Assembly: GCF_900110995.1 (NCBI RefSeq)
Contig: NZ_FOJF01000001.1
Coordinates: 3,818,803 to 3,882,802 of the forward strand
Source of the DNA: Chitinophaga sp. YR573
GTDB taxonomy: Bacteria > Bacteroidota > Bacteroidia > Chitinophagales > Chitinophagaceae
Direction of reading: 5' to 3'
Length of the DNA: 64,000 nucleotides
Below are positions 55,568-63,380 of this stretch, piece by piece (positions within the stretch are counted from its first letter, which is position 1; each line of letters begins with the position of its first letter). A program made the translations under genes and the position numbers. A model generated the notes under the pieces. The model made no database searches. It was not told where the DNA came from and was given only the letters and a program-made list of their open reading frames with translations.

Positions 55568-55602
55568 AGGCTTTTTTAATATTTAGTAACAAAAAAATTC
55601 CT

Positions 55603-55631
55603 TTTGTTTTTAAAAATAGTTATTAACTTCG
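55603..55631 (+). promoter_or_regulatory. Promoter of the his operon
   Basis: TTTG at 55603-55606 and TAACTTCG at 55624-55631 (one change from TAnnTTTG), 17 bp apart, just upstream of the his leader peptide. Transcription would start near 55638, about 10 nt before the leader ATG. The element type is characteristic of Bacteroidetes. Confidence 0.6.
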
Positions 55632-55647
55632 CACCGTTATTCAAATT

Positions 55648-55701
55648 ATGAACATAAACGTACATACACATCATCACCATCATTTCTTACCAAACAGGTA
55701 G
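55648..55701 (+). CDS. hisL: his operon leader peptide (17 aa)
   Basis: The short frame MNINVHTHHHHHFLPNR has six histidines, five of them consecutive (codons at 55669-55683), and lies between the his promoter and a strong terminator that precedes hisG. Codon-level reading: ATG at 55648, TAG at 55699. This is the classic arrangement of a ribosome-mediated transcription attenuator, in which stalling at His codons when charged tRNA-His is scarce favours an antiterminator. No further function of the peptide is expected. Not long enough for ordinary gene finders. Confidence 0.85.
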   Translation: MNINVHTHHHHHFLPNR

Positions 55702-55754
55702 GCTGGGATGATTATGTACTATATAAGATATTAGAACATCATCAGGGGCTTACC
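55697..55754 (+). promoter_or_regulatory. his attenuator antiterminator fold
   Basis: GGTAGGCT (55697-55704) and GATGAT (55707-55712) can pair with GGCTTACC (55747-55754) and ATCATC (55738-55743), 14 pairs including two G-U. This uses the left arm of the terminator. A competing 6-bp hairpin, CTTACC (55686-55691) with GGTAGG (55697-55702), would block it. A ribosome stalled on the His codons covers 55686-55696 and frees the antiterminator strand. One that reaches the stop codon covers 55697-55704 and lets the terminator form. Confidence 0.7.
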
Positions 55755-55780
55755 AAACGGTAAGCCCCTTTTTTGTTTTT
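55745..55780 (+). terminator. his operon attenuator terminator
   Basis: Perfect 10-bp stem GGGGCTTACC/GGTAAGCCCC with loop AAAC, followed by TTTTTTGTTTTT, 20 bp before hisG. A textbook intrinsic terminator located between the leader peptide and the first structural gene, so it must be regulated for the operon to be expressed. Confidence 0.9.
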
Positions 55781-55800
55781 CACGGAACATTAGTAACAAT

Positions 55801-56655
55801 ATGAAACTGAGAATTGCCATTCAGAAATCAGGACGTTTACACGAAGATTCTATCAAGCTCTTAAAAGAGTGTGGAATCGATATTAACAACGGCGTAAACA
55901 AGTTGAAGACAGAAGCCAGTAACTTTCCCCTGGAAGTGTTTTTCCTGCGCGACGATGATATTCCACAGTACGTTGAAGACGGCGTAGCGGACATCGGAAT
56001 GGTGGGAGAGAATGTGGTGCTGGAAAAGAACCGCTCTGTAAAGGTGGCTACCAAACTGGGTTTTGGTAAATGCCGTTTGTCTCTGGCCGTACCAAGGTCC
56101 GTAGAATACAATGGTGTAAAGGATATGGACAAACTGCGTATTGCTACCAGTTATCCGGTAATTCTTGAAAAGTTCCTGAAAGAAAATGGTATCACAGCAG
56201 ATATCCATGAGATCAGCGGATCTGTGGAGATCGCTCCTGGTATTGGTTTGGCAGATGCTATCTGTGACCTTGTAAGCAGTGGTTCCACCCTGTTCATGAA
56301 TGGTCTGAAAGAAGTAGAGGTGATCCTGAAATCAGAATCAGTGCTTATCACTAATAATAACCTGAATGCTGAACAGCAGCAATTACTTGAAAAGCTGTTA
56401 TTCCGTATCCAGGCTGTGAAGAAAGCCAAAAACAATAAGTACGTATTGCTGAATGCCCCGAATGATAATCTGCAAAAGATCATCAGCCTGTTACCGGGTA
56501 TGAAGAGTCCTACCGTATTGCCGCTGGCAGAAGCAGGATGGAGTTCTGTACATTCCGTTCTGAATGAAAATGATTTCTGGGATATCATCGAAAGCCTGAA
56601 AGCTGCCGGTGCACAAGGTATCCTGGTAGTTCCCATAGAAAAGATGATCATTTAA
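55801..56655 (+). CDS. hisG: ATP phosphoribosyltransferase, long form
   Basis: First step of histidine biosynthesis: ATP + PRPP to phosphoribosyl-ATP. MKLRIAIQKSGRLHEDSIKL, FLRDDDIPQYVEDGVADIGMV and KLRIATSYPVILEKFL are family sequences, and SGSVEIAPGIGLADAICDLVSSGSTL contains the PRPP-binding loop. At 284 aa it is the long form with a C-terminal ACT-like domain (about residues 210-284, ending GAQGILVVPIEKMII), so it should be feedback-inhibited by histidine and needs no HisZ. hisD follows after 1 bp. Expression is controlled by the attenuator just upstream. Confidence 0.97.
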   Translation: MKLRIAIQKSGRLHEDSIKLLKECGIDINNGVNKLKTEASNFPLEVFFLRDDDIPQYVEDGVADIGMVGENVVLEKNRSVKVATKLGFGKCRLSLAVPRSVEYNGVKDMDKLRIATSYPVILEKFLKENGITADIHEISGSVEIAPGIGLADAICDLVSSGSTLFMNGLKEVEVILKSESVLITNNNLNAEQQQLLEKLLFRIQAVKKAKNNKYVLLNAPNDNLQKIISLLPGMKSPTVLPLAEAGWSSVHSVLNENDFWDIIESLKAAGAQGILVVPIEKMII

Positions 56656-56656
56656 T

Positions 56657-57922
56657 ATGTTAGTATATAAATACCCTGAGAGAACTTCCTGGCCATCATT
56701 ACTGCAACGTCCTGTAATGGATACGGCAGCGCTGGAAACGAATGTCGGGAATATCCTGGCAGATGTAAAGCAAAATGGGGATGCCGCTGTACGCAAATAT
56801 GCGCAGCAGTTTGATAAGGTAGAGCTGCAAACGCTGGAAGTAACGTCTGCTGAATTTATACATGCTTCTGCTGTGCTGGATGCAGATCTGAAAAAAGCCA
56901 TTTTACAGGCAAAGCAGAACATAGAACTCTTTCATAAAGCACAACAGGAAGCCGGTAAGATTATCGAAACTATGCCTGGTGTACAATGCTGGCGCAAGCC
57001 GGTAGCCATCGAAAAGGTGGGATTGTATATTCCTGGTGGTTCTGCGCCTTTGTTTTCCACCATATTAATGTTGGGTATACCGGCAATGATAGCGGGTTGT
57101 AAGGAGATCGTTCTTTGTACGCCTTCTATGCATCCTGCCGTTTTATATGCTGCTGAACAGGTAGGAATAGAACGTGTATTCAAAATAGGCGGTGTGCAGG
57201 CTATTGCGGCGATGGCGTATGGAACGGAGAGTGTACCTAAAGTGCATAAGATCTTTGGTCCGGGTAACCAGTATGTCACCTGTGCCAAGCAGCTTGTTAA
57301 TAAGAGCGGTGTGGCGATAGATATGCCTGCTGGTCCTTCTGAAGTGGCTGTGCTGGCGGATGAAACATGTATCCCTGCTTTTGTGGCAGCAGACTTGTTG
57401 TCTCAGGCGGAACATGGTCCTGATAGCCAGGTGTTGTTAGTCACCACTGCTGAGGAGATTATTGAAGAAGTGCAGAAGGAAGTAACTGCGCAGCTGGCGT
57501 TGTTACCACGTAAAGATATCGCAGCATTGGCACTGGAAAACAGTCGTATCATTTTAGTAAAGGATACGGAAGAAGCGATGGAGTTGTTGAATGCATATGC
57601 ACCTGAGCATCTGATCGTAGCTTGTAAAGATGATATTGGTATTGCAGATGCAGTGATCAATGCGGGTTCTGTCTTCCTGGGTAACTATTCTCCGGAGAGT
57701 GCAGGTGATTATGCTTCCGGTACTAATCATACATTGCCTACCAATGGGTATGCGACTGCTTACAGCGGGGTGTCTTTAGACAGCTTTGTGAAGAAGATCA
57801 CCTTCCAGCGGCTGACCAGAGAAGGCTTACAGCAGATAGGTGCTACCATCGAAATAATGGCAGCAGCAGAAGGATTGGATGCGCATAAGAATGCGGTGAC
57901 AATCAGGTTAAAATACAAATAA
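56657..57922 (+). CDS. hisD: Histidinol dehydrogenase
   Basis: Catalyses the last two oxidations, L-histidinol to L-histidine, with NAD and zinc. Family motifs: VGLYIPGGSAPLFSTILMLG, KIFGPGNQYVTCAKQLV, GVAIDMPAGPSEVAVLADE, LLSQAEHGPDSQVLLVT (zinc-ligand Gln and His) and NAYAPEHLIV (catalytic Glu-His). It ends with GLDAHKNAVTIRLKYK, the usual C-terminal zinc-contact helix. 421 aa, normal. Lies 1 bp after hisG and 7 bp before hisC in one transcript. Confidence 0.97.
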   Translation: MLVYKYPERTSWPSLLQRPVMDTAALETNVGNILADVKQNGDAAVRKYAQQFDKVELQTLEVTSAEFIHASAVLDADLKKAILQAKQNIELFHKAQQEAGKIIETMPGVQCWRKPVAIEKVGLYIPGGSAPLFSTILMLGIPAMIAGCKEIVLCTPSMHPAVLYAAEQVGIERVFKIGGVQAIAAMAYGTESVPKVHKIFGPGNQYVTCAKQLVNKSGVAIDMPAGPSEVAVLADETCIPAFVAADLLSQAEHGPDSQVLLVTTAEEIIEEVQKEVTAQLALLPRKDIAALALENSRIILVKDTEEAMELLNAYAPEHLIVACKDDIGIADAVINAGSVFLGNYSPESAGDYASGTNHTLPTNGYATAYSGVSLDSFVKKITFQRLTREGLQQIGATIEIMAAAEGLDAHKNAVTIRLKYK

Positions 57923-57929
57923 CAAAGTT

Positions 57930-58982
57930 ATGTTTGATCTTACTAGCTTATTACGCGATAATATTAAAAGACTGGTACCTTACTCAACAGCAAGGGATGA
58001 GTTCAAGGGAGAAGCGGCTATCTTCCTCGATGCAAACGAGAATAGTTATGGTTCTCCGTTACCGGTGAAATACAACCGTTATCCAGATCCGATGCAGTGG
58101 AAAGTAAAGTACAAACTGGCGGATATCAAAGGTGTTCCTCCTCAGAATATTTTCCTGGGAAATGGCAGTGATGAAGTGATTGATGTGTTGTACCGTTCTT
58201 TTTGCCGCCCGGGGATAGACAATGTGGTATTGTTTCCGCCTACTTATGGGATGTACGAAGTGAGTGCTAATATCAACGATGTAATCGTGCGTAAAGTATC
58301 GTTGACTCCTGATACCTATCAGATAGATATGGCCGCATTGCAGCAGGCGGTGGATGAGAATACGAAGCTCATTTTTATCTGCTCTCCCAATAATCCTACA
58401 GGTAATTCTATCAATCGTACGGATATAGAAATGATCCTGAATAACTTTGATGGTATTGTCGTGATAGACGAAGCGTATATCAACTTTGCCCGTCAGAAAA
58501 CATTTATTCCTGAGTTAACAGAGTATCCTAATCTCGTTATCATGCAGACGTTGTCTAAAGCATGGGGACTGGCAGCTTTGCGTGTGGGAATGGCTTTTGC
58601 AGGTGAAGAGATCATCAATGTTCTCAACAAGGTAAAACCTCCTTATAATATCAATCAGGCAGCGCAGGATCTCGTTTTGCAGGCATTGGATAATATTGAA
58701 CAGGTGAATGAGTGGATCAGGGATACGGTGATTGAGAGGGATAAATTATCTGCAGCACTGGAATCATTACCGCAAGTACTGGAAGTATATCCAAGTGATT
58801 CCAACTTCGTACTGGCGAAAACAACAGATGCGAAAGGTATTTATAATTACCTGGTAGAACAGGGGATCATCGTCCGCGACCGTTCTAAAGTAGAGCTGTG
58901 TAATGGTTGTCTGCGTATCACTGTAGGTACGCCTGAAGAAAACATCACCGTGGTAAACGCGATTAAATCAGTTCAATTATGA
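57930..58982 (+). CDS. hisC: Histidinol-phosphate aminotransferase
   Basis: PLP-dependent fold-type I aminotransferase converting imidazole-acetol phosphate to histidinol phosphate. Opens with [12 protein letters not shown] (substrate phosphate region) and carries [43 protein letters not shown] and the PLP lysine K210 in [18 protein letters not shown], with the C-terminal Arg in [12 protein letters not shown]. 350 aa. Its TGA overlaps the hisB ATG (ATGA), so the two are coupled. Confidence 0.97.
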   Translation: MFDLTSLLRDNIKRLVPYSTARDEFKGEAAIFLDANENSYGSPLPVKYNRYPDPMQWKVKYKLADIKGVPPQNIFLGNGSDEVIDVLYRSFCRPGIDNVVLFPPTYGMYEVSANINDVIVRKVSLTPDTYQIDMAALQQAVDENTKLIFICSPNNPTGNSINRTDIEMILNNFDGIVVIDEAYINFARQKTFIPELTEYPNLVIMQTLSKAWGLAALRVGMAFAGEEIINVLNKVKPPYNINQAAQDLVLQALDNIEQVNEWIRDTVIERDKLSAALESLPQVLEVYPSDSNFVLAKTTDAKGIYNYLVEQGIIVRDRSKVELCNGCLRITVGTPEENITVVNAIKSVQL

Positions 58983-60115
58983 AAAGAGTACTCTTCATAG
59001 ACAGGGATGGCACTATCATCAAAGAAGTTCCTCCTACGTATCAAATAGATAGTCTGGATAAAGTAGAATTTTATCCAAAGGTATTTACTTACCTGGCTAA
59101 GATTGCTGCGGAACTTGATTTCGAATTGGTGATGGTAACGAACCAGGATGGCCTGGGTACGGCCAGTTTCCCGGAAACCGATTTCTGGCCCGCTCAGAAC
59201 TTCATTACGCGTGCTTTTGCCAATGAAGGTGTCATCTTTAAGGAAGCATTCATAGACCGCTCTTTCCCGCATGAAAATGCGCCTACGAGGAAACCGGGTA
59301 CCGGCATGCTTACCAAATTCTTCTCTGCTGACTACGACCTTGTTAATTCTTTTGTTATTGGCGACCGTATTACAGATGTTCAACTGGCAAAAAACCTTGG
59401 CGCTAAGGCTATCTTTTTAAACGAAGGTACTGGCCTGGGTAGTGCGGAAATAAGTGATGATCTCCAGGCATTACAATCTACTATCGCCCTCGAATCTACT
59501 GACTGGGAGAAGATCTACGAGTTTTTAAAACTCGGCTTACGCACAGTTACACATACCCGTACTACCAAAGAAACGGATATCACTATCTCTCTCAACCTGG
59601 ATGGTACCGGTAAAGCAGACATCCACACCGGCCTAGGTTTCTTCGACCATATGCTCGATCAGATAGCGCGTCATGGCAGCATAGACCTCACTGTCAAAGC
59701 CAAAGGGGACCTTCACATAGATGAACACCATACCATAGAAGACGTTGGTCTTGCACTCGGTGAAGCGATGGCGATGGGTCTTGCAGACAAGCGTGGTATA
59801 GAGCGCTACGGCTTCTGCTTACCGATGGATGACTGCCTGGCGCAGGCGGCCATAGACTTCGGTGGCCGTAACTGGATTGTGTGGGATGCGAAGTTTAACC
59901 GCGAGAAGATAGGAGAGATGCCAACAGAGATGTTCTTCCACTTCTTCAAATCATTCTCCGATGCTGCTAAATGTAATCTCAACATCAAAGCAGAAGGCGA
60001 AAACGAACATCATAAAATAGAAGCGATCTTCAAAGTATTTGCAAAAGCAATTAAGATGGCAGTAAAACGCAATCCTTCTAATATGCAATTGCCAAGTACT
60101 AAAGGGGTTCTATAA
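58979..60115 (+). CDS. hisB: Bifunctional histidinol-phosphatase / imidazoleglycerol-phosphate dehydratase
   Basis: Two-domain enzyme of 378 aa. The N-terminal HAD phosphatase (residues about 1-165) has [10 protein letters not shown] (nucleophile D8, acid D10), [10 protein letters not shown] and [19 protein letters not shown]. The C-terminal IGP dehydratase (about residues 185-378) has [33 protein letters not shown] (metal-binding HHxxE), GRNWIVWD and the closing [18 protein letters not shown] and [20 protein letters not shown] strong terminator follows. hisH, hisA, hisF and hisI are not in the window, so this operon covers only hisGDCB and the rest must lie elsewhere. Confidence 0.97.
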   Translation: MKRVLFIDRDGTIIKEVPPTYQIDSLDKVEFYPKVFTYLAKIAAELDFELVMVTNQDGLGTASFPETDFWPAQNFITRAFANEGVIFKEAFIDRSFPHENAPTRKPGTGMLTKFFSADYDLVNSFVIGDRITDVQLAKNLGAKAIFLNEGTGLGSAEISDDLQALQSTIALESTDWEKIYEFLKLGLRTVTHTRTTKETDITISLNLDGTGKADIHTGLGFFDHMLDQIARHGSIDLTVKAKGDLHIDEHHTIEDVGLALGEAMAMGLADKRGIERYGFCLPMDDCLAQAAIDFGGRNWIVWDAKFNREKIGEMPTEMFFHFFKSFSDAAKCNLNIKAEGENEHHKIEAIFKVFAKAIKMAVKRNPSNMQLPSTKGVL

Positions 60116-60137
60116 TATTTTTTTAATAGTTTTTGAG

Positions 60138-60167
60138 AGCGGAATGTGTTGCACATTCCGCTTTTTT
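60138..60167 (+). terminator. Intrinsic terminator of the his operon
   Basis: Perfect 11-bp stem AGCGGAATGTG/CACATTCCGCT with loop TTG and a T-run, 22 bp after the hisB stop. It cleanly ends the hisGDCB transcript. Confidence 0.92.
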
Positions 60168-60285
60168 AGTAATATATATTACTTTTTACTTAGCAAATTT
60201 TTCATAATGATATTGACGTTATAACTGCTATGGTGAGGGTTCTGTGAAGATTTAAAAATATTTTTCTACTTGTGTATTTTTTCAA

Positions 60286-60293
60286 TAGATTTG
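60286..60293 (+). promoter_or_regulatory. Candidate -7 element of the DUF6169-like module
   Basis: TAGATTTG matches TAnnTTTG exactly, 7 bp before the ATG at 60301. The nearest TTG (60270-60272) is only 13 bp upstream, so the -33 side is weak. The short distance would give an almost leaderless message. Confidence 0.4.
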
Positions 60294-60300
60294 TAGAGAT

Positions 60301-60462
60301 ATGAAAAACGAAAAGATACATATTGCTCCAAATTCAGAAAAGCCATATAATCTGATCCGCCATATATTGGAGGATAAAAAACGGATTCAGGAAGCTATTG
60401 AAAAAGGAGTTCCACTATCCTCTCTTAAAGGTATAAATTTTGTTAAACCAGTACAGTATTAG
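60301..60462 (+). CDS. Small hypothetical protein, 53 aa
   Basis: Reads MKNEKIHIAPNSEKPYNLIR, then a charged helix (ILEDKKRIQEAIEKG) and a short tail (VPLSSLKGINFVKPVQY). Soluble, with no signal. The helix followed by a conserved-looking SLKGINFVKP tail is the look of a small accessory or antitoxin-like protein. ATG at 60301, TAG at 60460. The downstream DUF6169-like gene starts with TTG at 60440 inside its end, so the two overlap by 23 bp. Too short for the usual ORF length cut-off. Confidence 0.6.
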   Translation: MKNEKIHIAPNSEKPYNLIRHILEDKKRIQEAIEKGVPLSSLKGINFVKPVQY

Positions 60463-60937
60463 CACTACTGAAGAAGGTTATAATTCTTTCACTACAGATT
60501 TCGGACTAACATATTTTCTATACTTTACTGGTTACTATTTGAAAAATAGTAATGGTGAAGATGTTGTGGTAATGTCATTAGGATTTTACCACGAACCTCT
60601 TATTGTTGAGAATAGAAAATATGATCCGAAGGTGAAAAATACCATTCTTCAAATAATCACTGATTTCTTTGAAAATAACAAAGAAATGAGTACCATATAT
60701 ATTTGTAGCACCAGTGATGGCTATGGCCGTCATAGAAGGATAACATTTAATAAATGGTACAAAGAAGTAGATGTTCCAATCGAGAAATTCGATTGCAGAG
60801 AAGCACAAGCTAAAGAAGGACTATATGCATCCTTCTTTATAAGATCTGATAATCAATTGAAAGATTATTATGTAGATGCTTTTTATAGAAGTATTGATGA
60901 GTATTTTCCAGCGGATAACGAGTATGTTGCCGCATAA
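60440..60937 (+). CDS. DUF6169-like protein, 165 aa, TTG start
   Basis: Resembles the DUF6169 family of uncharacterised Bacteroidetes proteins (from memory): EEGYNSFTTDFGLTYFLYF opening, a central MSLGFYHEPLIVENRKYDPK, and the conserved core YICSTSDGYGRHRRITFNKW followed by Y. Soluble, no signal peptide, acidic C-terminus (YFPADNEYVAA). The TTG at 60440 is chosen because no in-frame ATG occurs until about residue 35, which would remove the conserved opening. It overlaps the 53-aa gene by 23 bp and precedes a 63-aa gene by 12 bp. AT-richer than the his and trp genes on either side. Function unknown. Confidence 0.75.
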   Translation: MLNQYSISTTEEGYNSFTTDFGLTYFLYFTGYYLKNSNGEDVVVMSLGFYHEPLIVENRKYDPKVKNTILQIITDFFENNKEMSTIYICSTSDGYGRHRRITFNKWYKEVDVPIEKFDCREAQAKEGLYASFFIRSDNQLKDYYVDAFYRSIDEYFPADNEYVAA

Positions 60938-60949
60938 TATTTCCAGAAC

Positions 60950-61141
60950 ATGAAAAATTTAACTTTCATAACAAGATTTAAAACAGAAGCGAAAGCTTGT
61001 AAAGAAGCAGCTTCCAGGAAAAGACTTCGGGCAATTGCTGAGAAATTAGGAGATAGGGAACTTTTCCCGGAACAGGTAGCAAGAGCAAATGAGATGCTCA
61101 GAAGACTTGCTTTAACAGATGAAAGATTTACTGTAGCATAA
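60950..61141 (+). CDS. Small hypothetical protein, 63 aa
   Basis: Basic, helical, Ala/Arg/Glu-rich protein (FKTEAKACKEAASRKRLRAI, FPEQVARANEMLRRLALTDE). No signal peptide or known motif. Lies 12 bp after the DUF6169-like gene and is probably its third operon member; the same three-gene size pattern is loosely mirrored at 34141-35542. Could be a nucleic-acid-binding or partner protein, but this is a guess from charge only. Confidence 0.5.
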   Translation: MKNLTFITRFKTEAKACKEAASRKRLRAIAEKLGDRELFPEQVARANEMLRRLALTDERFTVA

Positions 61142-61191
61142 CATTGATTATAACCCTACCCCCAAAAAAAAATAAATTTATAAAACAAAAA

Positions 61192-61223
61192 TTTGCATTT
61201 TTTCAAAAAACACCAGATATTTG
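61192..61223 (+). promoter_or_regulatory. Promoter of the trp operon (tentative)
   Basis: TTTG at 61192-61195 and GATATTTG at 61216-61223 (one mismatch to TAnnTTTG) with 20 bp between. The leader peptide ATG follows 7 bp later. The rest of 61142-61396 contains the leader peptide and attenuator and no other gene. Confidence 0.45.
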
Positions 61224-61230
61224 TTCCGCA

Positions 61231-61284
61231 ATGAATATAAACATGACATACAAACATTGGCGTTGGCATACTATCAGTTCCTGA
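61231..61284 (+). CDS. trpL: trp operon leader peptide (17 aa)
   Basis: The short frame MNINMTYKHWRWHTISS contains two Trp codons (61258-61260 and 61264-61266) and stops at TGA 61282, ahead of a strong terminator and trpE. The layout matches a tryptophan attenuator. Its first codons are nearly identical in DNA to those of the his leader at 55648. Too short for ordinary gene finders. Confidence 0.82.
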   Translation: MNINMTYKHWRWHTISS

Positions 61285-61335
61285 TAACGTGTTACAGTGC
61301 CATGTTTCGTAGTGAAATATAATTGGAAGGCTCGC
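61264..61335 (+). promoter_or_regulatory. trp attenuator alternative folds
   Basis: A 1:2-type fold can form from TGGCAT (61264-61269) with GTGCCA (61297-61302), enclosing the hairpin TATCAG-TTC-CTGATA (61272-61286). The alternative antiterminator pairs ACAGTG (61294-61299) and CC (61300-61301) with CGCTGT (61333-61338) and GG (61329-61330) of the terminator's left arm. A ribosome stalled at the Trp codons would mask TGGCAT and favour the antiterminator. Confidence 0.55.
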
Positions 61336-61363
61336 TGTTACACAGCGGGCCTTCTTCGTTTTT
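61326..61363 (+). terminator. trp operon attenuator terminator
   Basis: Thirteen-bp stem GAAGGCTCGCTGT/ACAGCGGGCCTTC with one G-U pair and a 3-nt TAC loop, followed by a T-rich TTCGTTTTT tract, 33 bp before trpE. Placed between leader peptide and trpE. Confidence 0.88.
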
Positions 61364-61396
61364 GACGGTCACCCAATCAAATCAATTAACAAACCA

Positions 61397-62806
61397 ATGG
61401 GTAGTATTCAAGTAAAATCAAGATCAAAGCAAATGCTGGCAGACATATTCACCCCTGTCGGCATCTACCTGCGGCTCCGCGACCGGTTCCCCGGTTCCGT
61501 ATTGCTGGAAAGTACTGATTATCGCGCCAGTGAAAACAGCTTTTCTTTTATTTGTATCAAGCCGATCGCCGGCATGGAAGTTACCAGTACCAAGGACTTC
61601 GAATTTAAATATCCGAACCTTCCGCCAGAAAGGAAACAGCTGAAAAGCCCCCAGAACGTACTGGATGAACTACAGAAGTTCCTGAGTCACTTCAACTTTG
61701 TCAATAAGCCGGTATTGCCCGTTGTACAAAGCCTCTTCGGATACAGTACTTTCGATTCCGTACAGTTCTTCGAAACGATTGAGTTTAATCAGAATAAACA
61801 AAATGGTAACACCATCCCGCTGATGCGTTACCGTTTCTACCAATACGTGATCGCTATCAATCACTTCAAAGATGAACTCTATCTCTGTGAAAACCAGGTA
61901 GAAGGCCTTGATAGCGAGTTTGAACTGATAGAATCCCTCATCCGGCAAAAAGATGTACCGAACTATAAGTTCAGCGCCGAAGGAGAGGAACAAAGCAATA
62001 TGACCAACGAACAATATATCGAAATGGTCGAAAAAGGAAAGCAACACTGCTTCCGCGGAGATGTCTTCCAGGTAGTGTTATCAAGAGCTTTCCACCAGCA
62101 GTTTAAAGGTGATGAATTCAATGTATATCGTGCCCTCCGCTCCATCAACCCTTCCCCTTATCTTTTCTTCTTCGATTATGGCGATTATAAACTGATGGGT
62201 TCTTCCCCTGAAGCACAGCTTATTATCAAAGAAGGAAAGGCTACCATCCACCCGATAGCAGGCACTTTCCGCCGTACCGGCAACGATGAACAGGACAGAC
62301 AACTGGCAGCACAGCTACTGGAAGATCCCAAAGAAAACGCAGAACACGTAATGCTGGTAGACCTTGCCAGGAACGATCTTAGCAGGTTGGCAACAGATGT
62401 GGAAGTGGAGTCTTACAGAAAGATACAGTACTACTCACATGTCATTCATTTAGTGAGCGAAGTAACTGGTAAAATTCAGTCAGGGTTAAATCCTTTCTCA
62501 CTATTGGCAGCTACTTTCCCCGCAGGAACATTATCCGGTGCACCGAAGTACAGGGCCATGCAGATCATCGATCAGTACGAACCTACTGCAAGGGGATTCT
62601 ACGGCGGATGTATAGGCGCCGTAAGCTTCAACGGAGATTTCAATCATGCTATTATGATCCGCTCTATCCTGAGTAAATCAAATACGCTGTACTACCAGGC
62701 AGGTGCCGGAGTAGTTGCTAAATCAGTGGCCTCCTCAGAACTGGAAGAAGTGAACAATAAACTGAACGCATTAAAGCAAGCCATTGTGCTGGCACAAAAT
62801 ATCTGA
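61397..62806 (+). CDS. trpE: Anthranilate synthase component I
   Basis: Makes anthranilate from chorismate together with TrpG. The N-terminal LLES motif (residues 36-39 in VLLESTDY) is the known tryptophan feedback site. The chorismate-binding domain has FQVVLSRAF, LMGSSPEAQL, HPIAGTFRRTGNDEQD, HVMLVDLARNDLSR, AGTLSGAPKYRAMQIID and GFYGGCIGAVSF. 469 aa, normal. The TGA stop is 1 bp before the trpG start codon. Confidence 0.97.
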   Translation: MGSIQVKSRSKQMLADIFTPVGIYLRLRDRFPGSVLLESTDYRASENSFSFICIKPIAGMEVTSTKDFEFKYPNLPPERKQLKSPQNVLDELQKFLSHFNFVNKPVLPVVQSLFGYSTFDSVQFFETIEFNQNKQNGNTIPLMRYRFYQYVIAINHFKDELYLCENQVEGLDSEFELIESLIRQKDVPNYKFSAEGEEQSNMTNEQYIEMVEKGKQHCFRGDVFQVVLSRAFHQQFKGDEFNVYRALRSINPSPYLFFFDYGDYKLMGSSPEAQLIIKEGKATIHPIAGTFRRTGNDEQDRQLAAQLLEDPKENAEHVMLVDLARNDLSRLATDVEVESYRKIQYYSHVIHLVSEVTGKIQSGLNPFSLLAATFPAGTLSGAPKYRAMQIIDQYEPTARGFYGGCIGAVSFNGDFNHAIMIRSILSKSNTLYYQAGAGVVAKSVASSELEEVNNKLNALKQAIVLAQNI

Positions 62807-62807
62807 C

Positions 62808-63377
62808 ATGAACATTCTGGTGTTTGATAATTACGACTCTTTTACCTATAACCTGGTACACCTGGTAGAAAAGATTATTCACGGAAAAGTGACAGTAGTC
62901 CGTAATGATGAAATTCCCCTGGAAAAAGTAAAGGCATATGATAAGATCATCCTTTCACCAGGGCCGGGTATTCCGGAAGAAGCAGGTTTATTACTGCCGC
63001 TGATAAAAGAATATGCCGCTACCAAATCTATATTCGGCGTGTGTCTTGGTCAGCAGGCAATAGGCGAAGCATTCGGAGCAAGCCTTACAAATCTCAAAGA
63101 TGTATACCATGGCGTAGCCACTAACGTAAATATAATCTCAAGAGAGGGGAGGATCTTTAACGGCTTACCAGATCAGCTGGAAGTGGGCCGTTACCACTCA
63201 TGGGTAGTTGATGAAAAAACATTACCGTCATCCCTGACTATCACTGCCAGAGATGATAATGGATATATCATGGCACTGCAACATCAGCAATATGATGTGA
63301 GCGGTGTACAATTCCACCCGGAAAGCGTATTAACGCCGGAAGGAGAAAAGATCATGCGTAACTGGTTGAATGCATAA
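62808..63377 (+). CDS. trpG: Anthranilate synthase component II (glutamine amidotransferase)
   Basis: Class I glutamine amidotransferase supplying ammonia to TrpE. Starts at ATG 62808 (MNILVFDNYDSFTYNLVHLV); the in-frame ATG 62784 lies within trpE and is rejected. Catalytic C79 in FGVCLGQQAIGEAFG, and the His/Glu pair in VQFHPESVLTPEG. 189 aa, normal for a stand-alone TrpG (could in principle also serve PabA). trpD begins 3 bp after the stop. Confidence 0.96.
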   Translation: MNILVFDNYDSFTYNLVHLVEKIIHGKVTVVRNDEIPLEKVKAYDKIILSPGPGIPEEAGLLLPLIKEYAATKSIFGVCLGQQAIGEAFGASLTNLKDVYHGVATNVNIISREGRIFNGLPDQLEVGRYHSWVVDEKTLPSSLTITARDDNGYIMALQHQQYDVSGVQFHPESVLTPEGEKIMRNWLNA

Positions 63378-63380
63378 ACT

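Noticed and set aside
55861-56922. Several 115-166 aa minus-strand frames opposite hisG and hisD
   Set aside because: Opposite well-recognised biosynthetic genes, Cys/Ser-rich and without domains.
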